64,000 nt of DNA from Sphingopyxis sp. USTB-05 (lineage in GTDB: Bacteria > Pseudomonadota > Alphaproteobacteria > Sphingomonadales > Sphingomonadaceae), in the NCBI RefSeq assembly GCF_023822045.1, contig NZ_CP084712.1, forward strand, positions 310,001-374,000, in the 5' to 3' direction. Position 1 is the first letter of the stretch. Every line of letters starts with the position of its first letter. This document shows positions 44,751 to 53,930 of this stretch, piece after piece. The position numbers were made by a program, and so were the translations under genes. The notes beneath the pieces are model-generated. The model was given only the letters and a program-made list of their open reading frames with translations, searched no databases and had not been told where the DNA came from.

Positions 44751-45950
44751 ATGAGCGAGCGACGCAGAGTACTTATTGTGGGCGGTGGCATCGGCGGACT
44801 TACGGCCGCTGGGCTGCTTCTCCTTGCTGGACATGACGTCCAGGTCTTCGAGCAGGCGCTCGAACTTGGCGAAGTCGGAGCCGGCATTCAGGTTAGTGCC
44901 AATGCCACACATGTTCTGCGCCACTTAGGCGTACTCGAGCGGCTTGCGTCGGTGTCCGTGCGACCGCTCAGAACGGAGTTCCGCCTGCACGACACGGCGG
45001 AGATTGTCAGCCAGATCCTGCTGGGCGACAGCCACGAAGAACGGTTCGGTGCTCCATATCTTCATGTCTACCGGCCCGATATCCTAGGCATCCTGGAAGC
45101 CAGAGTCCGTGAACTGGCGCCCTCGGCAATCCATCTTGGCAAGGCGCTTGAACGCTATGAGGAAGGCCCTGACAACGTGACCCTCTACTTTGCTGACGGC
45201 ACTATGGCGAGCGGCGACTTGCTGATCGGTGCGGATGGCATCAAGTCGGTTGTGCGGGCACAGATGCATGGCCTCGAACCGGCCCGCTATACCGGTAACG
45301 TCGCGTGGCGGGTCATGGTACCCGTCGAGAAGCTGCCGCCTGATTTCCAGCCACCTATTTTTGTAAACTGGATGGGGCCAGACAAGCACATGGTTGTTTA
45401 TTGGGTCCATGGCGGCAAGCTGCTCAATTTCGTCGGTTGTGTCGAAAAGCCTGAATGGACGCAGGAGGGCTGGGCAATCAATGCGCCCTGGGACGACCTG
45501 AAGGCCGATTTTGTCGGGTTCCATCAAGATGTGCAGACAATGATCGACGCAGCGGACAAGGATAATTGCTTCTGCTGGGCGCTTAACAACAGGCCTCGCC
45601 TGGAATTCTGGAGCACCGAACGGGTCACCCTGCTTGGAGATAGTGCGCACCCTACGCTACCATACATGGCGCAGGGAGCGGTGATGGCGATCGAGGACGC
45701 GGCCGTTTTGATGCGCGCGTTGAACGAATTCGACGACCTGGCCGAGGCCCTGCGAGGCTATGAGAAGGCCCGTATCGAGCGCACCGCGCGGATAGTCAAT
45801 GAAAGCACCGAACACGCGCGGCTTTTCCATTTTCAGACCCACGACGAATTTCGCGAGGCCTTCGCGCGGAAGGATCCGGCAAGAGACCGTGGCTTGTGGC
45901 TCTACAACTACAATCCGCTCACCGTGCCGATCGGTGCCGAAACGGCGTGA
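44751..45950 (+). CDS. FAD-dependent aromatic hydroxylase (salicylate/3-hydroxybenzoate monooxygenase-like)
   Basis: A 399-residue group A flavoprotein monooxygenase. FAD motif VLIVGGGIGGLTAAGLLLLAGH at the N-terminus, the DG motif LLIGADGIKSVVRAQ, and the GD motif VTLLGDSAHPTLPYMAQGA. Start at 44751 after CGAGGA. It resembles 3-hydroxybenzoate 6-hydroxylase and salicylate hydroxylases. Because a gentisate dioxygenase, a maleylpyruvate isomerase and a fumarylpyruvate hydrolase follow, the product is most likely gentisate made from 3-hydroxybenzoate or salicylate with NAD(P)H and O2 (inference). About 80 nt separate it from the sulfotransferase. Confidence 0.88.
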   Translation: MSERRRVLIVGGGIGGLTAAGLLLLAGHDVQVFEQALELGEVGAGIQVSANATHVLRHLGVLERLASVSVRPLRTEFRLHDTAEIVSQILLGDSHEERFGAPYLHVYRPDILGILEARVRELAPSAIHLGKALERYEEGPDNVTLYFADGTMASGDLLIGADGIKSVVRAQMHGLEPARYTGNVAWRVMVPVEKLPPDFQPPIFVNWMGPDKHMVVYWVHGGKLLNFVGCVEKPEWTQEGWAINAPWDDLKADFVGFHQDVQTMIDAADKDNCFCWALNNRPRLEFWSTERVTLLGDSAHPTLPYMAQGAVMAIEDAAVLMRALNEFDDLAEALRGYEKARIERTARIVNESTEHARLFHFQTHDEFREAFARKDPARDRGLWLYNYNPLTVPIGAETA

Positions 45951-46000
45951 CTATTCTTGCCGCGCGTTGCCACCACCGACAAACCATTTTGGGGAATTCC

Positions 46001-46699
46001 ATGATCGACTATTCCTTTCCGCCCCAACCATCCAGCTTCGTTCCCATCGCCGGATCGCGGCAGGTTTTTCCCGTCCGCCGTATTTTTTGCGTAGGACGCA
46101 ATTATGCCGAACATGCGCGAGAGATGGGCTTCGATCCGAACCGCGAGGCCCCCTTCTTCTTCACCAAACCGGCCGATGCAGTCGTCCAAGATGGTGCCAC
46201 GATTGCCTATCCGCCGTTGACGGAGAATTTCCACTATGAGGCTGAGTTGGTCGTCGCGATTGGCACAGAAGGGCGCAACCTGTCAGTGGAGGCGAGCCCG
46301 CTACATATCTGGGGCTATGCCGTGGGCAACGACCTGACGCGTCGCGACCTTCAGATCCAGGCGCGCGAGAAGGGGCGTCCTTGGGACTGGGGTAAGGCAT
46401 TTGACAATTCGGCCGTCATTGGTCCCATCCATCCGGTTGACGAAGTGGGCCATCCGGACAGCGGGTCGATCCGGCTGACGGTGAATGGCGCGGTCAAGCA
46501 GGATGCAGACCTTGCCGAACTCATATGGTCGGTGCCAGAAATCGTCTCGATCCTGTCGCACTCGGTGACGATAAAGCCCGGCGACTTGATCATGACCGGT
46601 ACGCCTGCGGGGGTTGGCCCGCTTGTCCCGAGAGATGTTTGCACCGTCTCGATTGAGGGCCTTGGAGACCTGATCACCAAGATTGGCCCACGCGAATGA
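46001..46699 (+). CDS. Fumarylpyruvate hydrolase (FAH family)
   Basis: A 232-residue fumarylacetoacetase-fold hydrolase. The metal-binding Glu pair lies in FHYEAELVVAIG and the Asp in GYAVGNDLTRRD; the catalytic region FCVGRNYAEHAREMG and C-terminal GDLIMTGTPAGVGPL are intact. It hydrolyses fumarylpyruvate to fumarate and pyruvate, the last step of the glutathione-dependent gentisate route. The start at 46001 follows GGGGAA. Its stop overlaps the maleylpyruvate isomerase gene by 4 nt (ATGA), in line with the substrate order. Confidence 0.92.
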   Translation: MIDYSFPPQPSSFVPIAGSRQVFPVRRIFCVGRNYAEHAREMGFDPNREAPFFFTKPADAVVQDGATIAYPPLTENFHYEAELVVAIGTEGRNLSVEASPLHIWGYAVGNDLTRRDLQIQAREKGRPWDWGKAFDNSAVIGPIHPVDEVGHPDSGSIRLTVNGAVKQDADLAELIWSVPEIVSILSHSVTIKPGDLIMTGTPAGVGPLVPRDVCTVSIEGLGDLITKIGPRE

Positions 46700-47343
46700 C
46701 ACTTCGCCTGCACAACTTCTTCAGGTCGTCCACCTCGACCCGCTTGCGCGTGGCCCTCAACCTCAAGGGGCTGGAATATGATTATGTGGCCTATGTCCTG
46801 CGCAAGAATCAACACCGGAGCCCGGAATATCTGGCACTAAATCCAGCAGGGCTCGTACCGGCGCTTGAATTGGAAGATGGCACAGTTCTGACCCAGTCGC
46901 TGGCCATCATCGAATGGCTCGACGAAACCTACCCCGATCCCCCCCTGCTCCCGACCGACCCGCTCGGGCGGGCGCGGGTCCGGTCATTGGCCTATATGGT
47001 GGCTTTCGAGATCCACCCGCTCAACAACCTGCGCGTTCTGAACTGGCTAGGCACGCAGTTCGACGCTGACGACGATGCGGTGGCGCAATGGTTCGTCCAT
47101 TGGGTAACGGCGACGTTCGATCCGCTGGAAGCCATGCTGGCCGGCAGTCGGGAGACGGGCCAGTTCTGCCATGGCGATGCTCCAACGCTCGCTGACATCT
47201 GCCTTTACAGCCAAATCTGGAATAATCAGCGCTTTTCAATTCCAATTGAAACCTGGCCGACAATTGCACGAATTTTTTCGGACTTAGACGGCCTCCCAGC
47301 CTTTCGCAATGCGGCGCCACCCAACCAGCCCGATGCCGAATGA
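46696..47343 (+). CDS. Maleylpyruvate isomerase (zeta-class glutathione S-transferase)
   Basis: A 215-residue GST-fold enzyme. The zeta-class active-site motif SSTSTR (SSCxxR-type) follows LHNFFR at residues ~10-15, and ALNPAGLVPAL and LTQSLAIIEWLDE give the glutathione-binding Pro and Ser. It isomerises maleylpyruvate to fumarylpyruvate with glutathione, cytoplasmic. It lies between the hydrolase and the gentisate dioxygenase. The middle of the motif has Thr in place of the common Cys, which is tolerated in the family. Start ATG in a 4-nt overlap. Confidence 0.92.
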   Translation: MTLRLHNFFRSSTSTRLRVALNLKGLEYDYVAYVLRKNQHRSPEYLALNPAGLVPALELEDGTVLTQSLAIIEWLDETYPDPPLLPTDPLGRARVRSLAYMVAFEIHPLNNLRVLNWLGTQFDADDDAVAQWFVHWVTATFDPLEAMLAGSRETGQFCHGDAPTLADICLYSQIWNNQRFSIPIETWPTIARIFSDLDGLPAFRNAAPPNQPDAE

Positions 47344-47365
47344 CCAAAATTGCAGGAGCAAGATC

Positions 47366-48463
47366 ATGAGTAAAGCGCTCGATCACAGCACAGTCGACCA
47401 TGCTATGCAGCCGGATGACACGCCCGAGCTGCGCGAGCTATATCGCGGGTTCGAAAAGCAGAGCCTGTTACCCCTGTGGACCCAGCTTGGCGACCTCATG
47501 CCGGTTCACCCCAAGTCCAGAGCGGTGCCGCACGTCTGGAAATGGTCAAAACTGCTCCCACTGGCTGAACGTTCGGGCGAACTGGTACCCGTTGGGCGGG
47601 GAGGGGAACGCCGCGCGATCGGGCTGAGTAATCCGGGCCTTACTCCCCACGCCTATATCAGCCCTACATTATGGGCAGCGATCCAGTATCTTGGCCCACG
47701 TGAAGTCGCACCTGAGCACCGTCACAGCCAGAACGCCTTCCGCTTCGTTGTCGAAGGAGAAGGGGTCTGGACGGTGGTCAATGGCGATCCAGTACGAATG
47801 AGCAGAGGCGACTTGCTGTTAACGCCCGGCGGCAACTTTCACGGCCACCAGAACGCCACCGATAAGTCTATGGCCTGGATCGATGGGCTCGACATCCCGT
47901 TCAGCCAGCAGATGGACGTTGGCTTTTTCGAATTTGGTTCAGACAAACTTACGTGCCTCGAAACACCAGAATTCAGCCGGGGCGAGCGTCTCTGGTGTCA
48001 TCCTGGACTGCGCCCGCTTTCGCAGCTCAAGGACAGTGTCAGCTCGCCTATCGGTGCCTACCGGTGGGCGCATACCGACGCAGCCTTGACGCAGCAACTC
48101 GCGCTCGAGGCGGAGGGGTATGCGGCCACGGTTGCCCCAGGCCATGCCGCAATTCGTTACATCAATCCAACTACGGGCGGAGACGTTATGCCCACAATCC
48201 GCCTTGAATTTCACCGTTTGCGCGAGGGCACCGAGACAAAAATGAGACGTGACGTCGGTTCGACCGTCTTCCAAGTCTTCGAAGGCAACGGCGCGGTTGT
48301 GATGGATGGCGAAACGCACAGTGTGGAAAAAGGGGACATGTTTGTCGTCCCGTCGTGGATCCCCTGGTCGTTGCGGGCCGAGACAGGCTTCGATCTGTTC
48401 CGCTTTTCGGATGCTCCCATCATGGAGAAGCTGGGCTTTATGCGAAGTTGGGTCGACGCGTGA
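47366..48463 (+). CDS. gtdA: Gentisate 1,2-dioxygenase
   Basis: A 365-residue bicupin. The N-terminal cupin carries the Fe(II) motif PEHRHSQNAFRFVVEGEG (HxH) with GGNFHGHQN as second motif; the C-terminal cupin (EFHRLREGTETKMRRDVGSTV, VEKGDMFVVPSWIPW) has lost ligands, as usual for the family. Length and the opening ELYRGFEKQSLLPLWTQLGDL are typical. It cleaves gentisate between carboxyl- and hydroxyl-bearing carbons to maleylpyruvate. Start at 47366 after CAGGAG. It is the last gene of the long run that begins with the GntR regulator, completing hydroxylase-dioxygenase-isomerase-hydrolase. Confidence 0.93.
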   Translation: MSKALDHSTVDHAMQPDDTPELRELYRGFEKQSLLPLWTQLGDLMPVHPKSRAVPHVWKWSKLLPLAERSGELVPVGRGGERRAIGLSNPGLTPHAYISPTLWAAIQYLGPREVAPEHRHSQNAFRFVVEGEGVWTVVNGDPVRMSRGDLLLTPGGNFHGHQNATDKSMAWIDGLDIPFSQQMDVGFFEFGSDKLTCLETPEFSRGERLWCHPGLRPLSQLKDSVSSPIGAYRWAHTDAALTQQLALEAEGYAATVAPGHAAIRYINPTTGGDVMPTIRLEFHRLREGTETKMRRDVGSTVFQVFEGNGAVVMDGETHSVEKGDMFVVPSWIPWSLRAETGFDLFRFSDAPIMEKLGFMRSWVDA

Positions 48464-48965
48464 GCTTGGCATTTTCGCTCGAGCAACGACACAGTATCGA
48501 ACGGTTGCGCGTTTGATCCACAAGATCATAGATCCGACTTCTCACCCGAGCAGCTGTGCCGTTCTCGGGGCAAAGCGGGCAAGGCTCGATGTCGCCGGAA
48601 CGTGAGCAGTATTGAGAGGCGGCAGCAATCCTAAAGCGGAATGCTTCGAGCATCATTGCCGTTCTTCAAAGTAGGTCCGAATGACCAGTCTGCGCCTGAT
48701 CCTGATATGCCAAAGTGCAAGAAGGCATCCTGATCCTACTGGACTCTTGGTGCCATGGTGCTACCATACACCAGTGTTTGGAAAGGTTGATTGGCGGAAA
48801 GGACGCGCTGTTGAGGTGGCGACCCAAACCAGCGCTTCGGTGATCGACAGCGGCGTGGTCATAGTTGGCCTTTTCACAATGTTGTTCCATTCCATGGATT
48901 CGCAGTCGAGGACGGTTTTCGTTGTCCCTGCAAGTCCTCCCAACTTATTGGATTGGTGATTTAAT
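48464..48965. other. Intergenic region between gentisate genes and the linalool-dehydratase-like pair
   Basis: About 500 nt with no supported gene. It contains the palindrome CCATACACCAGTGTTTGG at 48764-48781, listed separately. No terminator with a T-run stands out after the dioxygenase gene. Confidence 0.5.
48764..48781. promoter_or_regulatory. Operator CCATACACCAGTGTTTGG
   Basis: An 18-bp near-perfect palindrome about 185 nt before the linalool-dehydratase-like gene. Its complement, extended to CCAAACACTGGTGTATGGTAG, matches 20 of 21 bases of the sequence at 57269-57289 between the MFS and PYROXD2-like genes. Two sites this similar, 8.5 kb apart, point to one regulator controlling both units. 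Confidence 0.7.
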
Positions 48966-50117
48966 ATGGCTGAGAAAATCACAGATTTCGACAGCATTGC
49001 TGCGGATATCTTTTTGCAAAAGCGGGCTGGAAAACTCAGCCATTTCGCCGAGATGATCTGGAACTTCCACCGGGACCGGATCGATGCCACGTTCGAGGGT
49101 GGTTGGGACAATGCCGCATTTCCGTGGGACCGCAACATGCATGGGTGGTGGAAATACCCGCTGGCATTCGCGACATACTCGATCCCCTCGGTGATCATGG
49201 TTGAGGAAGCCCGGTACGCGGAAGCTTCAATCTGTCTGAGGAAATCAATACTACTGTTCAAAGATACGCCGATCTGGGACGAATGGGTCAAGTACGGCCA
49301 TGGGCCAGATCCGATATGCTGCCGGAATATCATGTACAAGGCGCATCTGCACGTCATGTACGGCTTGTATCAGCTCATTACCGGATCGCAGGAGTTTGAG
49401 AGGGAGTACATTCAGCTAACAGATATAATGAAAAGGGAGTTGAATGAAAATAGAGAAAATGAGGGATTTGAAGGTATAGTTTGCGAAGATGATCAATATT
49501 TTCCTGTATGTAATTCCCAGATAGTCATCGGCATGTCGATACATGACTTAATTTTTGGAACGAATTACTACAATGAATACGGAAAAAGAGTTGCTGATTT
49601 CATTGCAGACAGGATCAGTGATCCAGTGACCAAGATGATACTGTACAAGTATCATCCCTCCCATAACCAGGCTGAAGCCTATCTGTCCGGCGCTTGCAAC
49701 ACCTGGGGACTGACCCAATTGCATTATACCAATCCGGCAGACATGCAGACCGGCTATGAGAACTTCAAGCGTCTGCTCGTTGCGCAGCAACCGGATGGCG
49801 CGCTCTACCTCAAGGAATGTGTCCATGCCTCCGATCCCGCCATGGGGCTGGAGGAGAGTTTCGGGCTTCTATATGCGCTCGGCTTGGCGAGGGAGTATCA
49901 GGACCCTGACCTTTGGGCTGGTTTTATGAAGTACCTGGGTAAGACGTCTGGTATTGCGTATGTCGACGGAAGGGCCCGCCTCGTCGAAGTGACAAATGGG
50001 GAAGAGCATCACGCCAACAGCTACATCCTATGGGGCGCCCTTCACGAATCCTGGAACGCGGTCTTTCAGCATGATTGGAGCGGGCTGAGGGCCCGGCATC
50101 GGGCGGTGTTGTCATGA
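48966..50117 (+). CDS. Linalool dehydratase/isomerase-like protein (LDI domain)
   Basis: A 383-residue protein that I assign to the (alpha/alpha)6-barrel LDI family from motif spacing. NIMYKAH has Met123 and His127 four apart, as M125/H129 in Castellaniella linalool dehydratase-isomerase. CEDDQYFPVC has Cys173 and Cys182 nine apart, as its catalytic C171/C180, followed by IHDLIFGTNY. Length matches LinD (~397 with leader), but there is no signal peptide here. LinD interconverts linalool, geraniol and myrcene; related enzymes dehydrate tertiary alkenols. DNA from ~49400 on is visibly AT-richer than its surroundings, suggesting acquisition. A 4-nt overlap couples it to a homologue. The ribosome-binding site is weak. 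Family assignment is fairly secure, substrate unknown. Confidence 0.65.
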   Translation: MAEKITDFDSIAADIFLQKRAGKLSHFAEMIWNFHRDRIDATFEGGWDNAAFPWDRNMHGWWKYPLAFATYSIPSVIMVEEARYAEASICLRKSILLFKDTPIWDEWVKYGHGPDPICCRNIMYKAHLHVMYGLYQLITGSQEFEREYIQLTDIMKRELNENRENEGFEGIVCEDDQYFPVCNSQIVIGMSIHDLIFGTNYYNEYGKRVADFIADRISDPVTKMILYKYHPSHNQAEAYLSGACNTWGLTQLHYTNPADMQTGYENFKRLLVAQQPDGALYLKECVHASDPAMGLEESFGLLYALGLAREYQDPDLWAGFMKYLGKTSGIAYVDGRARLVEVTNGEEHHANSYILWGALHESWNAVFQHDWSGLRARHRAVLS

Positions 50118-51256
50118 TCGGTGCAGAGGCTTCGCGCCAAGACATCTGGGCGATGGTTGAAGACGGGCGGTTCACAGATCAAGTTGAGGCGCATTACAGG
50201 ACGCTTCTGTTCGACCTGGACCTGGCTTGCTACAATAATTGCCACGTCTGTCACGTTCCTGGTTCGGGGGTCGCTTTTTACAAGGCCATGGGCTTCATGG
50301 CCCTGACTTTGCCATCTGTAGCCTATATTGACCCGTTCAGAACCAGAGAGGTTGAGTATAATCTTAACCTGACCGCAAAAAATATCTGTAATCCAAATCT
50401 TTCCAACCCATTGAATATGTACGATTCTGAAAATGTCCGCGTCGTCCTGAGCGCCCTGTCGTATGAATTCTACCGATTGGTCAGCGGAAGGGGGCAATTC
50501 GATGAAAAATCTCGCGCATTCATCGAAGCTATACAAGTAAAGATCATTAACAATTACGAATCTGCGCAAAATATATTCGCGCTTGAAACTGTGGCCGGTA
50601 GGTTCGAAATATTTCCAAATCTACTGGCGATGCTTGCATTTGAAATTCATGATAAGATTCACGGGACGACGTATTCTTACGATAATGACAAAATTTTGGA
50701 CGGTATAGGAGTTCTGTTACGAGATGATAAATCAGGACTGTTCTTCGAATCACTGCAAACTGGAAGTTTTGGTTTCGATAAGCAGGAATTGAATAGAGAG
50801 TCATTTTGGATCTCTAGAAATATTCTACCAAGATCCAATGCGTTGGCACTTAACCTGATGCATTATTTTAGGCCGCAGGAAGCGGAAGCGCTTTGGGAGC
50901 AGTTTAAGTTCGCATTTTCTGACGAGTTGATGCGGATCGATTTAGGGTCGTTGAAAGGGAAGTCTGGACAGTCTTTCGTCACACCTCTTGGTTTTCAACT
51001 AGAGGATTTTTTTGCAGCTCTTTGGTTGGCTAAAGAGATGCAAGATGTCAAATTTTTCAATTTACTGAATAATCGCATTTATGAAGTTTTAGAGCCGAAG
51101 CGTATAGAGGCTAAGATATTTTATGATCAGCTGGGGGAGGGGGGACCATTGGTTTCATACTTTAACCTTCTGGCCCAGTGCCATGTCGGCTGGAAGCAGC
51201 TTGTTGAAAGGGATTGGGCGCAGAGCTACCACAAAGACTATAATGTGGTCCGCTGA
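50114..51256 (+). CDS. LDI-like paralogue lacking the catalytic residues
   Basis: A 380-residue protein, start at ATG 50114 in an ATGA overlap. It has the same helical-barrel flavour and size as its neighbour: MLAFEIHDKIHGTTYSYDN parallels GMSIHDLIFGTNYYNEY, and ALSYEFYRLVSGRG parallels HVMYGLYQLITGSQ. At the position of the Cys-x8-Cys motif it has ETVAGRFEIFPN without cysteine, and the Met/His helix reads NVRVVLSAL without His. The active site is therefore lost, and a structural or regulatory partner of the first protein is likely (inference). An N-terminal CxxC-like NCHVCHVPG is unusual. The gene is AT-rich with many A/T-ending codons. I know no named family for it. Confidence 0.5.
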   Translation: MIGAEASRQDIWAMVEDGRFTDQVEAHYRTLLFDLDLACYNNCHVCHVPGSGVAFYKAMGFMALTLPSVAYIDPFRTREVEYNLNLTAKNICNPNLSNPLNMYDSENVRVVLSALSYEFYRLVSGRGQFDEKSRAFIEAIQVKIINNYESAQNIFALETVAGRFEIFPNLLAMLAFEIHDKIHGTTYSYDNDKILDGIGVLLRDDKSGLFFESLQTGSFGFDKQELNRESFWISRNILPRSNALALNLMHYFRPQEAEALWEQFKFAFSDELMRIDLGSLKGKSGQSFVTPLGFQLEDFFAALWLAKEMQDVKFFNLLNNRIYEVLEPKRIEAKIFYDQLGEGGPLVSYFNLLAQCHVGWKQLVERDWAQSYHKDYNVVR

Positions 51257-51547
51257 GACGATGCTTCATGTGAAGGCTTCGCATCAGATGCAGACGAGAG
51301 GTCAAGTTCGCAGGCCCTGACTCCAAGCATCCCAAAATCGGTCAATGGAGGGATTAAGCACCAGACGCCTTGCCGCGTTTTGCCAATCCCATTGAAGGCG
51401 AGCACCCGGTGCATTGCACAAGGGGTTGAGCAGTTGCCCTACGATTCCAGCGCTTCGAGGCGTACCGTGAATTCCAGACCAGAATTTCTGCTACGCAGGC
51501 GCTGATTGCGGCCAGGTAGCGAGAATTGCAGGCCGTCGCCTACGAGG
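51257..51547. other. Unassigned spacer before the IS3 element
   Basis: About 290 nt with GC content back to the local norm; no frame with recognisable homology. It is probably debris joined during IS activity, since the IS3 element has no matching target duplication with its right flank. Confidence 0.4.
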
Positions 51548-51615
51548 TGTGACGTGACCCCCTGATTTTCCTCCAACATTGATTAGAGTCCGGCCCTGAT
51601 GGAAGGACGGACGAG

Positions 51616-51882
51616 ATGAAGAGAACGAGGTTTACCGAGGAACAGATCATCGGGATGCTGAAGGAGGCGGAGGCCGGCGCGAAGACCGCTGACTTGGCCC
51701 GGAGATACGGGGTTTCCGAAGCGACGATCTACAACTGGAAGTCGAAGTATGGCGGGCTGGAAGTGTCCGAGGCCCGGCGACTGAAGGATCTTGAGAGCGA
51801 GAACGCAAAGCTGAAGCGGCTGCTGGCGGACACGATGCTGGACAACGTTGCGCTGAAGGACCTGCTGGCAAAAAAGTTCTGA
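51616..51882 (+). CDS. IS3-family transposase OrfA
   Basis: 88 residues: N-terminal helix-turn-helix FTEEQIIGMLKEAEAGAKTADLARRYGVSEATIYNWKSKYGG (HTH_Tnp_1 type) and a C-terminal leucine-zipper-like coiled coil (LKDLESENAKLKRLLADTMLD). Near the end, A AAA AAG at 51870-51876 is a classical slippery site for the -1 frameshift that makes the OrfAB transposase; the orfB frame is indeed -1 relative to orfA. Confidence 0.92.
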   Translation: MKRTRFTEEQIIGMLKEAEAGAKTADLARRYGVSEATIYNWKSKYGGLEVSEARRLKDLESENAKLKRLLADTMLDNVALKDLLAKKF

Positions 51883-52424
51883 CGCCCGCTGCCAAGCGGG
51901 AAGCTGTGGCTCATCTCCAGGCTTGCCACGGGATGAGCGAACGGCGGGCGTGCCGTGTCATCGATGCCGATCGCAGAAGCGTGCGTTACCGTTCCACACG
52001 GGACGACGATGCCGAGCTTCGCGAGAAGCTGCGCGAGCTGGCGAACCAGCGGCGCCGCTTCGGCTACCGTCGTCTTCATATCCTGCTGCGCCGGGAGGGC
52101 GTGATGATCAACCGCAAGAAAACCCAGCGGCTCTATCGTGAGGAAGGGCTGGCGGTCAGGCGGCGACGGAGCCGCAAGCGCGCCGTCGGCACGAGGGCAC
52201 CTGTTCCGGTGCTGGCGCTGCCAAACCAGCGCTGGAGCCTCGACTTCGTCCATGATCAGATGGCGTCGGGCAGGCGATTCCGCGTTCTCAACGTGGTCGA
52301 TGACGTGACCCGGGAGTGCCTGGCAGCGGTGCCCGACACCTCGATCTCGGGGCGCCGTGTCGTGCGCGAGCTGACCGAGCTGATCGCACAGCGCGGCAAG
52401 CCGGGCATGATCGTCAGCGATAAC
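51873..52424 (+). pseudogene. IS3 OrfB, 5' part (split by IS110 insertion)
   Basis: From the slippery site the -1 frame encodes the HTH_21 segment (ACHGMSERRACRVI; RFGYRRLHILLRREG) and the start of the DDE integrase core (NQRWSLDFVHDQMASGRRFRVLNVVDD, first Asp; GMIVSDN, second Asp). It stops matching after GATAAC at 52424, where the IS110/IS1111 element begins. Continuation is at 54083. Confidence 0.9.
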
Positions 52425-52637
52425 GTCCTATGTTGGGAAAGCGTAGCGGGAAAATGCCAGCAGGTCTCGTTGCGCCGAAGGTGATCGGCGCTGGTGATTT
52501 TATGATCCAGATGGCTTCCATCGTCAAGGAAGGCGCTCTCGGCCATAGCAAACACAGGATCCATCGATCCTCGGGATCGTGGTCCTCACCGTCCTTAAAA
52601 TGAGATACGCATGCCAGATGGAAGGCCCGAACATTAT
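52425..52637 (-). ncRNA. Candidate guide (seek/bridge) RNA region of the IS1111-like element
   Basis: IS110/IS1111 recombinases use an RNA encoded in the non-coding IS end to choose targets. This 213-bp segment lies downstream of the transposase stop, the position known for IS1111-group elements, and has no open frame of its own. I cannot fold it or locate the guide loops by eye; assignment rests on position only. The insertion target was orfB around GATAAC/GGAACC. Confidence 0.35.
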
Positions 52638-53930
52638 CTACAGGGTCGCCGTAGCGCCCTCACGGCACAGCAGAGAGGGGTCCTTCCATCTGGTGTCCGC
52701 CCGTTCGACGAACGGGCGGTACTCGGTTCCCGTCTTGATGACGGCGTGCACGACGCGCGCCATCTTGGCGGTGAGAGCGGTCATTGCCTTGCGGCGGCGA
52801 TCGGGATCGCTGGCATGGCCGTCGACATAGCGGGAGAGCTTGTCGCGGAAGCTGTTGTTGGGTTGTCGGATCGCGACCTGCGTGGCCATCCAGAAGGTGC
52901 GTCGCAGCCGAGCGTTGCCGTACTTTGATAGTTTGGTCCGCCCCCGAAATATCCCTGACTGGTAGGTGGCGAGGTCGAGGCCGCAGAACTTGAGGAACTG
53001 GCGATGGTGGCTGAAACGCCGCAGGTCACCGGCCTCGGCCAGGATCGTCAGGGCGTTGATCGGCCCGATGCCGGGGATCATACGCAGGAGCTGATAATCG
53101 CTGTTCGTCGCCAGCGCGTGATGGGCAATCCGCTCGATCTCGTTGCGCTGCTGAATCAGGGTGCGTGCTTGGGCGATAACCATACGGAACATGGCGACCG
53201 CCGTGGAATCTTCGTCGATCGGCAGCGCGATCGATGCACAGGCCGTCTCGTAAATGTCGTTGACTACCCGGGCCTTGGAAACCTTGCGGCCGATCAGCGG
53301 CCAGACCTGCTCGGTGAAAGCCTCGCGCCCAATCGAGGTGATGCTGCCCGGCGTCGGGAATCGTTCGATCAGCGCCAGGAACCAGTCGGACCGGCTATTG
53401 CCCGCGAAACGCTCGATCTCCGGGAAATACAGCGGCAGATAATGGGTGAGGATCCGATGCCAGGTCTGGGTCTTCGCCTTGGAAATGGCTTCGTGGGTCT
53501 TCGACATCTCCTGCAGATCGTTGATGCCCGCAGCCAGCGGATCGACATAGCGCTGCGTCGCCCCGATCTTCAGCATATGCAGGATTACCTGAGCGTCCTT
53601 GGAATCATTCTTGTCCCAGCCATTGTGCAGCGCTTCGCGTGTCCGGGCCAAGGCGACCGACGAAATCAGGCGAAGCTCGAACCCGGCGGACAGCAAGCGA
53701 TGCGCCAACGTGCGGTGATAGTTGCCGGTTGCTTCAAAGCCGACGATCACGGGCCTGCCGATGGCCGTCAGATCGTCAGCCAGCCGGTCATAGTCCGCCT
53801 TCGTCGCCATGACGGTCATACGGCGTCGGCGGCCGCCTTCCGGTCGTTCGAGGAGAACTTCCTGGCGGTGCTTCGACATATCGATGGCTACCAGGACGGC
53901 GTCGGGTGGCGTAGAATGCAGCTTGGTCAT
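52638..53930 (-). CDS. IS110-family transposase (complete)
   Basis: 430 residues. The N-terminal DEDD/RuvC-like domain (AVLVAIDMSKHRQEVLL; VIVGFEATGNYHRTLA; KNDSKDAQVILHMLK) and C-terminal transposase domain with the catalytic serine region (IPGIGPINALTILAEAG; FLKFCGLDLATYQSG; LSKYGNARLRRTFWMA) are both present and in normal order. Start ATG 53930. It differs strongly from the IS110 transposase at 27421, so they belong to separate groups. It appears functional. Confidence 0.93.
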   Translation of the reverse strand: MTKLHSTPPDAVLVAIDMSKHRQEVLLERPEGGRRRRMTVMATKADYDRLADDLTAIGRPVIVGFEATGNYHRTLAHRLLSAGFELRLISSVALARTREALHNGWDKNDSKDAQVILHMLKIGATQRYVDPLAAGINDLQEMSKTHEAISKAKTQTWHRILTHYLPLYFPEIERFAGNSRSDWFLALIERFPTPGSITSIGREAFTEQVWPLIGRKVSKARVVNDIYETACASIALPIDEDSTAVAMFRMVIAQARTLIQQRNEIERIAHHALATNSDYQLLRMIPGIGPINALTILAEAGDLRRFSHHRQFLKFCGLDLATYQSGIFRGRTKLSKYGNARLRRTFWMATQVAIRQPNNSFRDKLSRYVDGHASDPDRRRKAMTALTAKMARVVHAVIKTGTEYRPFVERADTRWKDPSLLCREGATATL

